A stretch of DNA of 64,000 nt. Origin: Erwinia sp050410775 (GTDB taxonomy: Bacteria; Pseudomonadota; Gammaproteobacteria; Enterobacterales; Enterobacteriaceae). The position numbers and the translations under genes are program-made. The DNA lies in NCBI RefSeq assembly GCF_050410775.1, contig NZ_CP191229.1; one strand, written 5' to 3'. The notes beneath the pieces are model-generated. The model ran no database searches, was not told where the DNA came from, and was given only the letters and a program-made list of their open reading frames with translations. Positions 50,572-60,469 of the stretch are shown here, piece by piece (positions within the stretch are counted from its first letter, which is position 1; each line of letters begins with the position of its first letter).

Positions 50572-51152
50572 TGACATCCCGATTCTGGCGCGCTGCTGCG
50601 CTCGCCGCCACGTTAATCCTGAGCGGTTGCAGCCATTCGCAAAAAGCGCCGCAGACGCGTCCGCAGGCGTGGCTGGCGCCAGGGGTGCGCGTTACGCTGC
50701 CCGCGCCGGGTATTACACCGGTGATCGGCGCACAGCAGTTGCTTACCGGCAGCTTTAACGGCAAAACCCAGTCGCTGCTGGTGATGCTGAACGCCGATGA
50801 GAAAAAAGTCACGCTGGCGGGCCTCTCCTCGCTCGGTATACGTCTGTTCCTCGTCACCTATGATGATAAAGGGCTGCATGCCGAACAGTCCATCGTGGTG
50901 CCGCAACTGCCGCCAGCCAGCCAGGTTCTGGCCGACGTAATGCTCAGCCACTGGCCGCTTACGGCGTGGCAGCCGCTACTGCCGCCGGGCTGGACGCTGA
51001 CCGACAGCGGCGACAAACGCGAATTACGTAATGCCGCCCGTAAACTGGTGACAGAGATAACTTATCTGAACCGTAAAGGCAGGCGTGAACCGATCGCTAT
51101 CACGCAGCATGTCTTCAAATACCACATCACCATTCAATATTTAGGTGACTGA
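50568..51152 (+). CDS. apeN: Outer-membrane lipoprotein, DUF3261
   Basis: 194 residues with lipobox LSGC (Cys21 of MMTSRFWRAAALAATLILSG). The mature domain has QQLLTGSFNGKTQSLLVMLNADEKKVTLAGLSSLGIRLF and FKYHITIQYL, a LolB-like layout. It probably receives the polyene from ApeL at the outer membrane. It overlaps apeM by 4 bp and ends 1 bp before apeO. Confidence 0.82.
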   Translation: MMTSRFWRAAALAATLILSGCSHSQKAPQTRPQAWLAPGVRVTLPAPGITPVIGAQQLLTGSFNGKTQSLLVMLNADEKKVTLAGLSSLGIRLFLVTYDDKGLHAEQSIVVPQLPPASQVLADVMLSHWPLTAWQPLLPPGWTLTDSGDKRELRNAARKLVTEITYLNRKGRREPIAITQHVFKYHITIQYLGD

Positions 51153-51153
51153 G

Positions 51154-52323
51154 ATGATTTATATTTCCGCCGTCGGCATGATTAATGCGCTGGGCAACGA
51201 TAACGATGAGATTGCCCGTAATCTGACGCGAGGCATCGCGCCCGGAATGCGCCCGCGCGCCGGCTGGCTGCAGGGAAACCCCCATGCGGTTTTCGCCGGA
51301 GTGGATGGCGAACTGCCCGCTATCCCGGATAAATTTGCCGCCCACCGCTCGCGCAACAATCAGCTGCTGCTGGCTGCGCTGGCACAGATACAGCCGCAGG
51401 TAGATGAAGCCATCGCACAATATGGGCGTGACCGGATCGCTGTCGTGCTGGGTACCAGTACTTCCGGTCTGGATGAGGGCGACAGGCATGTCGATCTGAC
51501 GCTTAACGGCCGGGAAAGTGCGGCATGGCGATACCCGCAGCAGGAGCTGGGCGATCCGTCGCGCTTTCTCAGCCACTGGCTGGCGCTGGACGGGCCGGCG
51601 TTCACCCTTTCCACCGCCTGCTCCTCCAGCGCCCGGGCCATTATCAGTGGACGCCGGCTGATTGAAGCAGGCATGGCGGATATGGCGATTGTCGGCGGTG
51701 CGGATACGCTCAGCCGCATGCCGGTGAACGGCTTCCACAGCCTGGAGTCACTCTCACCGGCCCTGTGTCAGCCCTTTGGTCGTGACCGCTGCGGCATCAC
51801 CATCGGTGAAGGCGCCGCGCTGATGCTGCTGACGCGCGAACCGCAGTCCGTCGCGCTGCTCGGCGTGGGAGAATCCAGCGATGCGTACCATATTTCAGCG
51901 CCTCATCCGGAAGGCGAAGGCGCGGTGCGCGCCATTACTCAGGCGCTCAGCGATGCGGGTATCGCGCCGGACGCGGTGGGTTATATTAATCTGCACGGCA
52001 CCGCCACTCTGCTCAATGACCGCATCGAAGCGAAAGTGGTTAATGCGCTGTTCGGGGAACGGGTTCCCTGTAGCTCGACCAAACACCTGACCGGACATAC
52101 GCTCGGTGCGGCAGGGATCACCGAGGCGGCGCTCGGCATGCTAATTTTACAGCGGGACTTACCGCTTCCGGCGCAGGATTTCACCCTCTCTCCGCCCGAT
52201 CCCGCGCTGCCGCCCTGTGGGGTTATCGCCCGGCCACAGCCGCTCGAACGTCCGGTGATCCTCTCAAACTCATTCGCCTTTGGCGGCAATAACGCCAGTA
52301 TTCTGCTCGGGAGAATTTCATGA
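51154..52323 (+). CDS. apeO: Beta-ketoacyl synthase (aryl polyene)
   Basis: 389 residues from ATG 51154 (AGGTG site just upstream; ATG 51145 is less well spaced). Full thiolase-fold ketosynthase: Cys156 in STACSSSARAI, His281 in NLHGTATLLNDR, and His315 in HLTGHTLGAAG. It should perform chain extension, most likely as a heterodimer with the Cys-less ApeC. It overlaps apeP by 4 bp. Confidence 0.88.
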   Translation: MIYISAVGMINALGNDNDEIARNLTRGIAPGMRPRAGWLQGNPHAVFAGVDGELPAIPDKFAAHRSRNNQLLLAALAQIQPQVDEAIAQYGRDRIAVVLGTSTSGLDEGDRHVDLTLNGRESAAWRYPQQELGDPSRFLSHWLALDGPAFTLSTACSSSARAIISGRRLIEAGMADMAIVGGADTLSRMPVNGFHSLESLSPALCQPFGRDRCGITIGEGAALMLLTREPQSVALLGVGESSDAYHISAPHPEGEGAVRAITQALSDAGIAPDAVGYINLHGTATLLNDRIEAKVVNALFGERVPCSSTKHLTGHTLGAAGITEAALGMLILQRDLPLPAQDFTLSPPDPALPPCGVIARPQPLERPVILSNSFAFGGNNASILLGRIS

Positions 52324-52793
52324 GCCTCTATTTATCACCCGGCGAATACCTGCCGCATGACGCCCCGATGCTGCTGCTTGACACGGTAGAGAGCGTTACC
52401 GACACCGACGCCATTTGCCAGGTCAGCGTAACGGCAGATGGCGTACTGGCACCGTTTCTCGATCTGCAGGGCGATCTTCCCGGCTGGTTCGCTCTGGAGC
52501 TGATGGCGCAAACCGTCGGCGTCTGGTCGGGCTGGCACCGTCACCAGCAGGGTCAGAACAGTATTGCATTAGGAATGGTGCTTGGCGCGCGCGAGTTAAC
52601 GTGTGCGGCCGGCATTCTACCCGCAGGTCAGATGCTGTCCATCAGCGTTAAACTGCTGATGCAGGATGCGCGTTTCGGCAGTTTCGAATGTACCATTGAC
52701 GCCGGCAAAGCGACGCTGGCCACCGGCCGCGTAAATACCTTTCAGCCCACGCCGGAAGAACTCACCACGCTATTTAAGGGAGCCTCAGCATGA
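52320..52793 (+). CDS. apeP: 3-hydroxyacyl-ACP dehydratase-like protein
   Basis: 157 residues. Hot-dog fold with LPHDAPMLLLDTVESV (His of the FabA/FabZ type) and FALELMAQTVGVWSG (Glu in the helix). Two dehydratase-like genes (apeI, apeP) occur in known aryl polyene clusters and are thought to act as a heterodimer. It overlaps apeO and apeQ by 4 bp each. Confidence 0.82.
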   Translation: MSLYLSPGEYLPHDAPMLLLDTVESVTDTDAICQVSVTADGVLAPFLDLQGDLPGWFALELMAQTVGVWSGWHRHQQGQNSIALGMVLGARELTCAAGILPAGQMLSISVKLLMQDARFGSFECTIDAGKATLATGRVNTFQPTPEELTTLFKGASA

Positions 52794-53521
52794 GTCGTTC
52801 AGTTCTGGTTACCGGTGCCAGTAAAGGTATCGGCCGCGCCATCGCCCGCCAGCTGGCGGCTGACGGCTTCATCGTTGGCATCCACTATCATCGTGATACG
52901 CACGGCGCGCAGGAGACGCTGGATAGCATCGTTGCCGCTGGCGGCACCGGTCGCCTGCTGAGTTTCGACGTTGCCAACCGCGAACAGTGTCGTGAAGTGC
53001 TGGAGCGGGAAACCGACGCCCACGGTGCGTGGTACGGCGTGGTGAACAACGCGGGTATCACCCGTGACGCCGCCTTCCCGGCGCTCAGCGAGGATGACTG
53101 GGACGCGGTGATCCACACCAATCTTGACAGCTTTTATAACGTGATACAGCCCTGCATTATGCCGATGATTAGCGCACGAAAAGGGGGACGGATCGTTACC
53201 CTGTCATCAGTTTCTGGCGTGATGGGTAACCGTGGGCAGGTCAACTACAGCGCGGCGAAAGCGGGCATCATTGGCGCCACCAAAGCGCTGGCGATTGAGC
53301 TGGCAAAACGTAAAATCACCGTCAACTGTATTGCACCGGGGCTGATCGAGACCGGAATGATTGAAATGGAAGAGGCCGCGCTGAAAGAAGCGATGGCGAT
53401 GATCCCAATGAAGCGTATGGGCCAGGCAGACGAAGTGGCCGGTCTGGCGAGCTATTTAATGTCCGATATTGCGGGTTACGTCACCCGTCAGGTTATTTCC
53501 ATCAACGGGGGGATGTTATGA
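52790..53521 (+). CDS. apeQ: 3-ketoacyl-ACP reductase (FabG-like)
   Basis: 243 residues, short-chain dehydrogenase: NADPH site TGASKGIGRA, NNAG, catalytic Ser in TLSSVSGVMGN, and YSAAK with Tyr and Lys. It reduces the 3-keto group after each extension. The overall sequence is close to housekeeping FabG, but the 4-bp overlaps on both sides tie it to the cluster. Confidence 0.9.
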   Translation: MSRSVLVTGASKGIGRAIARQLAADGFIVGIHYHRDTHGAQETLDSIVAAGGTGRLLSFDVANREQCREVLERETDAHGAWYGVVNNAGITRDAAFPALSEDDWDAVIHTNLDSFYNVIQPCIMPMISARKGGRIVTLSSVSGVMGNRGQVNYSAAKAGIIGATKALAIELAKRKITVNCIAPGLIETGMIEMEEAALKEAMAMIPMKRMGQADEVAGLASYLMSDIAGYVTRQVISINGGML

Positions 53522-54747
53522 CACGTCGTGTCGTGATTACAGGCATGGGCGGCGTTACCGCCTTTGGAGAAAACTGGCAGGAAGTCTCTGCCAGGCTGCT
53601 GGCTTATGAAAATGCCGTGCGCAAAATGCCGGAGTGGCAGATTTATGACGGACTGCACACGCTGCTCGGCGCGCCGATCGACGATTTCACCCTGCCGGAA
53701 CATTATACTCGCAAGCGCATTCGCGCCATGGGCCGCGTCTCGCTGATGTCCACCCGCGCCAGCGAACTGGCGCTGGAACAGGCCGGACTGATTGGCGATC
53801 CGGTGCTGACCAGTGGTGAGACCGGCATCGCCTATGGTTCCTCCACTGGCAGTACCGGTCCGGTGAGCGAGTTCGCGACCATGCTGACAGAAAAGCACAC
53901 CAATAACATTACCGGCACCACCTACGTGCAGATGATGCCGCACACTACCGCTGTCAATACCGGGCTGTTTTTCGGCCTGCGTGGCCGCGTGATCCCAACA
54001 TCCAGCGCCTGTACTTCCGGGAGCCAGGCCATTGGTTACGCGTGGGAAGCGATCCGTCATGGCTATCAGACGGTGATGGTTGCAGGCGGCGCTGAAGAGC
54101 TCTGTCCGTCAGAGGCCGCAGTCTTTGACACGCTGTTCGCCACCAGCCAGCGCAACGACGCACCGAAAACCACCCCTGCGCCGTTTGATACAACGCGTGA
54201 CGGGCTGGTGATTGGCGAGGGTGCCGGCACGTTAATCCTGGAAGAACTGGAACATGCCAAAGCTCGCGGAGCCACTATTTACGGCGAGATTATCGGTTTT
54301 GCCACCAACTGCGACGCCGCTCATATTACCCAGCCGCAGCGCGAAACTATGCAGATTTGTATGGCGCAGTCCCTGAAAATGGCGGGCTTAAGCGCGCAGG
54401 ATATCGGCTATATCTCCGCTCATGGCACGGCAACCGAACGTGGTGATGTGGCAGAAAGCCAGGCAACGGCGGCCATTTATGGCGACGGTGTCCCCATCTC
54501 TTCGCTTAAAAGTTATTTCGGCCATACGCTGGGCGCCTGTGGCGCGCTGGAAGCCTGGATGAGCCTGCAAATGATGCGCGAAGGCTGGTTTGCCCCGACG
54601 CTGAATCTGACGCAGCCCGATGCCAATTGTGGCGAGCTGGATTACATCATGGGAGAGGCGCGTAAAATCGATTGTGAGTTTTTACAGAGCAACAATTTTG
54701 CTTTTGGAGGCATTAATACCGCCCTTGTCATCAGGCGATGGCCCTGA
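53518..54747 (+). CDS. apeR: Beta-ketoacyl synthase, FabF-like (aryl polyene)
   Basis: 409 residues. Cys165 in SSACTSGSQAI, His in SAHGTATERGDVAES, and His in KSYFGHTLGACG complete the ketosynthase triad. It may do the first condensation with the aryl starter, while ApeO-ApeC does the rest. Last gene of the coupled series; a 490-bp non-coding stretch follows. Confidence 0.88.
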   Translation: MTRRVVITGMGGVTAFGENWQEVSARLLAYENAVRKMPEWQIYDGLHTLLGAPIDDFTLPEHYTRKRIRAMGRVSLMSTRASELALEQAGLIGDPVLTSGETGIAYGSSTGSTGPVSEFATMLTEKHTNNITGTTYVQMMPHTTAVNTGLFFGLRGRVIPTSSACTSGSQAIGYAWEAIRHGYQTVMVAGGAEELCPSEAAVFDTLFATSQRNDAPKTTPAPFDTTRDGLVIGEGAGTLILEELEHAKARGATIYGEIIGFATNCDAAHITQPQRETMQICMAQSLKMAGLSAQDIGYISAHGTATERGDVAESQATAAIYGDGVPISSLKSYFGHTLGACGALEAWMSLQMMREGWFAPTLNLTQPDANCGELDYIMGEARKIDCEFLQSNNFAFGGINTALVIRRWP

Positions 54748-55257
54748 TATTCATCAGCGCTATTTCCCTCGTCATTCCGGGCCCGTAAGGTGCCCATGAT
54801 GCTACCGGTACAGAGACGCTAACGGGCCAGAAAAGAATTCAACGCCCCTGCCATTATCCTTCTGAAAAAAAAAGGTATCCCCGCCCGCGTAAACAGCTGT
54901 CAGAGCCGTCTGCCCGGCACACCCTCGCTCGCTGACGCAGTGAATTACACTGATAAAATACTATTTATTACCGGAACTAAAATAAGCCTGTAAAAAGATT
55001 TTTTATTCAATAAACGTCTTTTACTGCAGCGCAACTTTCTGAAAAACGCCCCCCGTCACATTAATGAAAAGAGCATGTTCTAATTTTTTACAACACTTGT
55101 GCAATCTTGGAATTTAACTTAAGTTCTTAACGAGATATTTCAAAATTCATTACTTTTCGTCATTTTCCTGCCCGGCCTCTGGTCGCCGCAGCGCTTTATC
55201 GCAGCCTGGGTTTTTTATCACTTATCTCATCATGGAATGATGCTGAGAGAGAGATAC
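54748..55257. other. Intergenic region between ape cluster and FadL-like gene
   Basis: No gene found. A 7-bp pairing (GGCCCGT with ACGGGCC) near 54780-54830 is too far apart to be a typical terminator. The right half is AT-rich and should hold the promoter of the FadL-ats operon. Confidence 0.4.
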
Positions 55258-56439
55258 ATGCGAAAAAGACTCTTCTTTATCATCCTGTTTGGCCTGTCAA
55301 CGGCCAGAGCAAGCGGTCTTTATTTATATGAGATCGGCACTGAAGACATCGGGCTGGCGGGCGCGGGTCAGGCGGCGCGCGCGCAGGATGCCTCGACGCT
55401 TTTTACCAATCCGGCAGGCATGACGCGGTTGCCGGACAGCATGCTCACCCTGGGCGCTCAGGGATTATACGGCGACGCGCCTTACCGGCTGGACGATGAC
55501 GCCCGTCTCAGTGGCGACAGCCCCGGCAATGTGATTGGCTGGTTTCCCGGTGGCAGCGCTTTCTATTCGCAGCGACTTTCATCCGCTTTCAGCGCAGGCA
55601 TTGGCTTTTATGGCAATTATGGCCTGGGCCTCGATTTTGGTGAGTGGACGGGTGAAGATCTTATTAAAGAGAGCACTCTGCTCGGCATGACCTTAATGCC
55701 CGCCGTTGCCTGGCAATATAATGACGTGCTGTCGCTGGGCGCGGGACTGGGCATGAATTACGGCATATTAAAAATAAAACGCGCCCGGGGCGATGAGCTC
55801 TCCGACCACGACTGGGCAATCAATGTGAAGCTCGGTGCGCTCTGGCAGTTTGCCCCGCAAACCCGCGTCGGGCTGACCTATACCAGCCGGACCGGTTATG
55901 ACTTCAACGTCAGTAATACCCGCCAGCTCGATCGAATCAATAACTCTCCCTCTTATACCCTGCCCATCGCCGCCAGCGTCAATACGCCACAGCAGCTGAT
56001 GGTCAGCCTGTTTCATCAGTTAAATGACCGCTGGGCGCTGATGGGCGATCTGGGCTGGCAGGACTGGAGCGATTACAGCAACAGTAAGATTACCGTCGCA
56101 GGTAATCGCGTTGGCGAAAATGACCGACTGCGCGATACCTGGCATGCCGCGCTTGGCGCCCAGTTCATGCCTCATCCTGACTGGACATTTAACACCGGGG
56201 TGGCCTTCGACAGCAGCTTTTATCGCGATCAAAACGACACCTCACTGACCATGCCCTCCGGCGACACCTGGCGCTGGGGCGTGGGTGGCCGCTATCAGCT
56301 AGATCCCGCCAGCAGCCTTGGCCTGGCGTTTGAGTACGCGCATATCGAAACGGCGGCCGTTTCCTCGCCCCTGCTCAAAGGCAGATACGACACGCCTGCC
56401 CTGTACTTTTTCGGTATTAACTACAGCCGGATCTTTTGA
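55258..56439 (+). CDS. FadL/TodX-family outer-membrane channel
   Basis: 393 residues from ATG 55258 (purine-rich GAGAGAGA just before). A signal peptide (RKRLFFIILFGLSTARA) leads to SGLYLYEIGTEDIGLAGAGQAARAQDASTLFTNPAGMTRL, the conserved N-terminal hatch of the family with the NPAG motif, followed by a 14-strand-type barrel that ends in FGINYSRIF with the terminal Phe needed for insertion. Such channels let hydrophobic small molecules diffuse in. The arylsulfatase gene follows 107 bp later, so it may admit aryl sulfates or their products; this is inference. Confidence 0.88.
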   Translation: MRKRLFFIILFGLSTARASGLYLYEIGTEDIGLAGAGQAARAQDASTLFTNPAGMTRLPDSMLTLGAQGLYGDAPYRLDDDARLSGDSPGNVIGWFPGGSAFYSQRLSSAFSAGIGFYGNYGLGLDFGEWTGEDLIKESTLLGMTLMPAVAWQYNDVLSLGAGLGMNYGILKIKRARGDELSDHDWAINVKLGALWQFAPQTRVGLTYTSRTGYDFNVSNTRQLDRINNSPSYTLPIAASVNTPQQLMVSLFHQLNDRWALMGDLGWQDWSDYSNSKITVAGNRVGENDRLRDTWHAALGAQFMPHPDWTFNTGVAFDSSFYRDQNDTSLTMPSGDTWRWGVGGRYQLDPASSLGLAFEYAHIETAAVSSPLLKGRYDTPALYFFGINYSRIF

Positions 56440-56546
56440 TCGGGTAACGAGAGGGGGTGCGCCGCCAAAAATCGTCCAGAGCAAGCTAACGGAACGGGTT
56501 GGTTATGCGCCTTTCCACCGAAAGTCCACTCATATGGAGCAAGGAA

Positions 56547-58127
56547 ATGTCAAAAGTGCCATTTTGTAAATCGCTGCTCGCCTCGATGTTAACCGTCGCC
56601 TGCTGCGCGACCAGTGCTTACGCGGCCCCGGCCAGTAGTACACAAACCGCGCCGGAGCAAAACAGCGGCAAGCCAAATATTGTGGTGATCTTTGGTGACG
56701 ACATCGGTTACTGGAATATCAGTAGCTATAACCAGGGGACAATGGGCTATAAAACCCCGAATATCGACAGCATTGCCGCTGAAGGCGCAAAATTCACCTC
56801 CTACTACGCTGAACAAAGTTCCACGGCCGGGCGCTCATCCTTTATCACCGGCCAGATGCCTTTCCGCACCGGGATGAGTAAAGTCGGCATGCCCGGCGCG
56901 CCGCAAGGATTACAGAAAGAAGATCCCACCATCGCCTCCATTCTTAAACAGCTGGGCTATGCAACCGGCCAGTTCGGTAAAAACCACCTCGGCGATCGCG
57001 ACGAATTCCTGCCTACCGCCCACGGTTTTGATGAGTTTATGGGGAACCTCTACCACCTGAACGCCGAGGAAGAGCCGGAAAACCCGGACTATCCAAAAGA
57101 TCCGGAATACCGCAAGCAGTTTAGTCCGCGCGGCGTCATCAAGTCGACGGCTGATGGCAAAATTGAAGATACCGGCCCGCTAAACGTTAAGCGTATGGAA
57201 ACGGTGGATGAGGAGACCCTGGCGGCCAACAATGACTTTATGGAGCGGCAGGTCAAAGCCAACAAGCCTTTCTTCACCTGGTTCAACACCACCCGTATGC
57301 ATAACAAAACCCACATCAAGCCCTCAAGTCAGGGCGTAACCGGTCTGGGGGATTATGCAGACGGGATGGTCGAGCATGACAAGATGGTGGGCGAGGTGCT
57401 GAAGAAGATTAAAGATCTTGGCATCGAAGATAACACCATCGTGCTTTACACCACCGATAACGGGCCGATGATCGCCACCTGGCCTGACTCCGGCATGACG
57501 CCGTTCCGCGGTGAGAAAAACACCGGCTGGGAAGGCGGTTTCCGCGTTCCGGCGATGGTCAAATGGCCGGGTCATATCAAGCCCGGCACCATGATCAACG
57601 ATATCTTCGGCAGTAATGACTGGTTCCCGACGCTCGTGGCGGCGGCTGGCGTACCGGATATTAAGCAGCAGCTGCTGAAGGGCTACAAGACCAGCGCCAT
57701 GACCTACAAAGTGCATCTTGATGGCTATAACCAGCTCGACTATCTGCAGGGCAAAGGCCCCGATCGGCGTAAAGAGTTCTTCTACTGGAGCGATGATGGC
57801 GATCTGCTGGCGATGCGTTACGGTCGCTGGAAGGCGCACTTTATGATTCAGGAGCATACGGGACTGGAGCTGTGGAAATATCCGTTCGTCAAACTGCGTA
57901 CGCCGCTGCTGTTCGATCTGGAAATCGATCCACTTGAGCGGGGTGATACCGGAATGGATTATAACCACTGGTTCTATGACCGCCTGTTCCTGCTCGGCGG
58001 CGCGCAGAAGTATGCCGCTGACATGCTTGAGAGCTTTAAAGAATTTCCGCCACGCCAGAAGCCGGGCTCCTTTACCGTTTCCGACGTGCAGAAACTCTTT
58101 GAAGAAGGCACCCCCGCCACCAACTGA
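56547..58127 (+). CDS. atsA: Arylsulfatase, serine-type
   Basis: 526 residues from ATG 56547, with GGAG 7 nt upstream. The signal peptide ends near SAYAA, so it acts in the periplasm. Metal-binding Asp pair in VIFGDDIGY; the formylglycine site reads EQSSTAGRSS, i.e. Ser92 in the S-x-A-x-R motif rather than C-x-P-x-R. Ser-type sulfatases are oxidised to formylglycine by the radical-SAM enzyme encoded next door. Other sites include GKNHLGD, MHNKTH and YTTDNGP. It frees sulfate from aryl sulfate esters. It lies 54 bp before atsB. Confidence 0.9.
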   Translation: MSKVPFCKSLLASMLTVACCATSAYAAPASSTQTAPEQNSGKPNIVVIFGDDIGYWNISSYNQGTMGYKTPNIDSIAAEGAKFTSYYAEQSSTAGRSSFITGQMPFRTGMSKVGMPGAPQGLQKEDPTIASILKQLGYATGQFGKNHLGDRDEFLPTAHGFDEFMGNLYHLNAEEEPENPDYPKDPEYRKQFSPRGVIKSTADGKIEDTGPLNVKRMETVDEETLAANNDFMERQVKANKPFFTWFNTTRMHNKTHIKPSSQGVTGLGDYADGMVEHDKMVGEVLKKIKDLGIEDNTIVLYTTDNGPMIATWPDSGMTPFRGEKNTGWEGGFRVPAMVKWPGHIKPGTMINDIFGSNDWFPTLVAAAGVPDIKQQLLKGYKTSAMTYKVHLDGYNQLDYLQGKGPDRRKEFFYWSDDGDLLAMRYGRWKAHFMIQEHTGLELWKYPFVKLRTPLLFDLEIDPLERGDTGMDYNHWFYDRLFLLGGAQKYAADMLESFKEFPPRQKPGSFTVSDVQKLFEEGTPATN

Positions 58128-58181
58128 TGCACGGGTTATCACACCGGGTGGGTTTTGCCGCCCGGTCTTCAGGAGGCGTTC

Positions 58182-59471
58182 ATGAAGTTCAGCACAACTC
58201 TGCCGGTCAAACCGCTGCCCACAGCGGAGAAGTTCAGTGGCAAAGGGCCTGCCTATCAGCGCCGGTTCCATGTGATGGCGAAACCGACCGGCTCGCGCTG
58301 CAATATTGACTGTAACTACTGTTTTTATCTGCATAAAGAGCAGCTGCTGGAGCAGGACAGACACAGCGGCATGAGCGATGAAGTGCTTGAAACCTTTATT
58401 CAGCAGTACATCGACAGCCAGGATGGCGATCGGGTGGTGTTCTCATGGCAGGGCGGTGAACCCACGCTGATGGGGCTCGGCTACTTTGAAAAAATCGTTG
58501 CGCTCCAGAAAAAGTACCAGAAGCCCGGCCAGCGAATTGAAAACGATTTGCAGACCAACGGCATCCTGCTTAACGACAGCTGGGCGCGCTTTCTGCGGCA
58601 GCATCACTTTCTGGTCGGCATATCGATTGATGGGCCGGCGGAGCTGCATGACCGCTATCGCGTAACCCGCAGCGGCAAACCCACCTTCGACAAGGTGATG
58701 GCCGGAGTGGCGGCGCTGAAGCGGCACCAGGTCCCTTTTAACGCCCTGGTGACGGTGAACCGTACCAATGCGCGCTTTCCGCTGGAGGTTTATCGCTTCC
58801 TGACGCGGGAACTGGGCGCAACCTATATTCAGTTTAACCCCTGCGTTGAGCCGGTCAATTTCAAACAGACCGCCCCGCAGTTCTGGCGCGACGAGACGAT
58901 TCCGATCACGGGCTCCCGCAGGGCGAAACCCGGCGATCTTGATTCTATCGTTACCGACTGGTCAGTCGATCCTGATGACTGGGGCCGCTTTCTCATTGCC
59001 GTTTTTGAAGAGTGGGTCAATAACGATCTCGGGCGCGTTCAGGTCAATTTATTCGAAACCGCCGTCGCACAAACGATGGGGATGCCCGCGCAGATTTGTA
59101 TCACCTCCGAGTTTTGCGGCAAGGGGCTGGCTATTGAGAAAAACGGCGACATATTTTCCTGCGATCACTACGTCTACCCTGAGTATCAGCTCGGCAATGT
59201 TCAGTCCACCAAACTGGCGCATATGGCTTTTTCTGAGCGGCAAAAGGCGTTTGGCCTCGGCAAGCGCGAGACGCTGCCAGCCGCCTGCAAGCGCTGCCCT
59301 TATCTCAAGCTCTGTTACGGCGAATGTCCAAAAAACCGCATTGTCCGCACTGAAGAGGGCGAGCTGGGGCTGAACTATCTCTGCCCCGGCATCAAGGCCT
59401 TCTTTCACTATGCGCAGCCGATGCTGGTCGGCATCGCCACGCTTCTGCAACGTCCGGTGGAACATGCATGA
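58182..59471 (+). CDS. atsB: Anaerobic sulfatase-maturating enzyme (radical SAM/SPASM)
   Basis: 429 residues from ATG 58182 with a perfect AGGAGG site. The radical SAM cluster is CNIDCNYC (Cys40, Cys44, Cys47, C-x3-C-x2-C); GGEPTL binds SAM. The SPASM region carries more cysteines (CGKGLAIEKNGDIFSCDHYVYPEY and CKRCPYLKLCYGECPKNR) for auxiliary clusters. It converts the AtsA active-site Ser to formylglycine before export. The longer frame from 58155 has no ribosome site at its ATG. The TGA overlaps the start of the MoxR gene by 4 bp. Confidence 0.92.
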   Translation: MKFSTTLPVKPLPTAEKFSGKGPAYQRRFHVMAKPTGSRCNIDCNYCFYLHKEQLLEQDRHSGMSDEVLETFIQQYIDSQDGDRVVFSWQGGEPTLMGLGYFEKIVALQKKYQKPGQRIENDLQTNGILLNDSWARFLRQHHFLVGISIDGPAELHDRYRVTRSGKPTFDKVMAGVAALKRHQVPFNALVTVNRTNARFPLEVYRFLTRELGATYIQFNPCVEPVNFKQTAPQFWRDETIPITGSRRAKPGDLDSIVTDWSVDPDDWGRFLIAVFEEWVNNDLGRVQVNLFETAVAQTMGMPAQICITSEFCGKGLAIEKNGDIFSCDHYVYPEYQLGNVQSTKLAHMAFSERQKAFGLGKRETLPAACKRCPYLKLCYGECPKNRIVRTEEGELGLNYLCPGIKAFFHYAQPMLVGIATLLQRPVEHA

Positions 59472-60469
59472 TGAATAACCGCGAAAAGCTGCTGGCGCTG
59501 GAAGCCAGCATGAATAAGCAGGTGATTGGGCAGCAGGAGCTGGTGCGGATGCTGATCGTCGCCCTGCTCTGTGACGGGCACGTATTGCTGGAGGGGCTGC
59601 CGGGACTGGCGAAGACCCGTGCGGTGCGCGAGCTGGCGCGTCATGTGGAAGGGGAGTTCAGCCGCATTCAGTTCACCCCGGATCTGCTGCCCTCGGATAT
59701 TACCGGCAGCGAGATTTATCAGCAGCACGCGACGCGGGAGGAAGAGCAGTTCCGTTTCCGTCCTGGCCCTGTTTTTGGCAATCTGATTTTGGCCGATGAG
59801 ATTAACCGCGCCTCGGCCCGCGTTCAGTCCGCCTTACTGGAGGCGATGGAGGAGCGGCACGTCACGGTGGCCGGCAAAACCTGGCCGCTTCCCGGCGTGT
59901 TTATGGTGTTAGCCACCCAAAACCCCGTCGATCAGGAAGGAACCTGGCCGCTGCCGGAAGCGCAGCTCGACCGTTTTCTGATGAAAATCATCGTCGGCTA
60001 CCCTTCAAAAGCGCACGAACAGCAGGTGATGCAGCTGGTGCGGGCGGAGCAGCAGGCGAAATACCAGACGACCCAACCGTCCCCGCCCGGTGACCACGAC
60101 GCCGTCCTGCAAATCAGCCAGCCGGATATCGCCGAATGCTGGCGTGAAATTGCCAGTGTTTACGTGGCGCCTGCCGTTGAGCAGTACATCGTGAATCTGG
60201 TGGAGATGACGCGTCACCCCGACACGGTCAGCGAGACGTTCGCCAGCTATATCAGTCTCGGTATTAGCCCGCGCGGTACGCTGGCGCTGGACCGCTGCGG
60301 GCGCGCCTGCGCCTGGCTGGATGGGCGCGACGCGGTCCTGCCGGAAGATATTCAGCGCATTGCGCCTGCGGTATTACGCCACCGGCTGCTGCTGAGCTAT
60401 CAGGCGAATGCGGACAACTGCTCGCCCGACAGGGCTATTGCCATGCTGCTTGATGCGGTGGTGGCGTAA
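59468..60469 (+). CDS. MoxR-family AAA+ ATPase
   Basis: 333 residues. Walker A GLPGLAKT (43-50), Walker B LILADE (Asp110, Glu111), sensor region VLATQNPVDQEGTWPLPEAQLDRFLMK. MoxR proteins act as chaperones for metal or cofactor insertion or for assembling VWA partner complexes. The four genes after it (DUF58, DUF4381, two VWA) are the standard partners. Its 4-bp overlap with atsB suggests it is transcribed with the sulfatase genes. Confidence 0.9.
   Translation: MMNNREKLLALEASMNKQVIGQQELVRMLIVALLCDGHVLLEGLPGLAKTRAVRELARHVEGEFSRIQFTPDLLPSDITGSEIYQQHATREEEQFRFRPGPVFGNLILADEINRASARVQSALLEAMEERHVTVAGKTWPLPGVFMVLATQNPVDQEGTWPLPEAQLDRFLMKIIVGYPSKAHEQQVMQLVRAEQQAKYQTTQPSPPGDHDAVLQISQPDIAECWREIASVYVAPAVEQYIVNLVEMTRHPDTVSETFASYISLGISPRGTLALDRCGRACAWLDGRDAVLPEDIQRIAPAVLRHRLLLSYQANADNCSPDRAIAMLLDAVVA

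Noticed and set aside
57324..58364. 346-codon minus-strand open frame
   Set aside because: Antisense to atsA and the start of atsB; composition rich in His/Arg with no recognisable domain.
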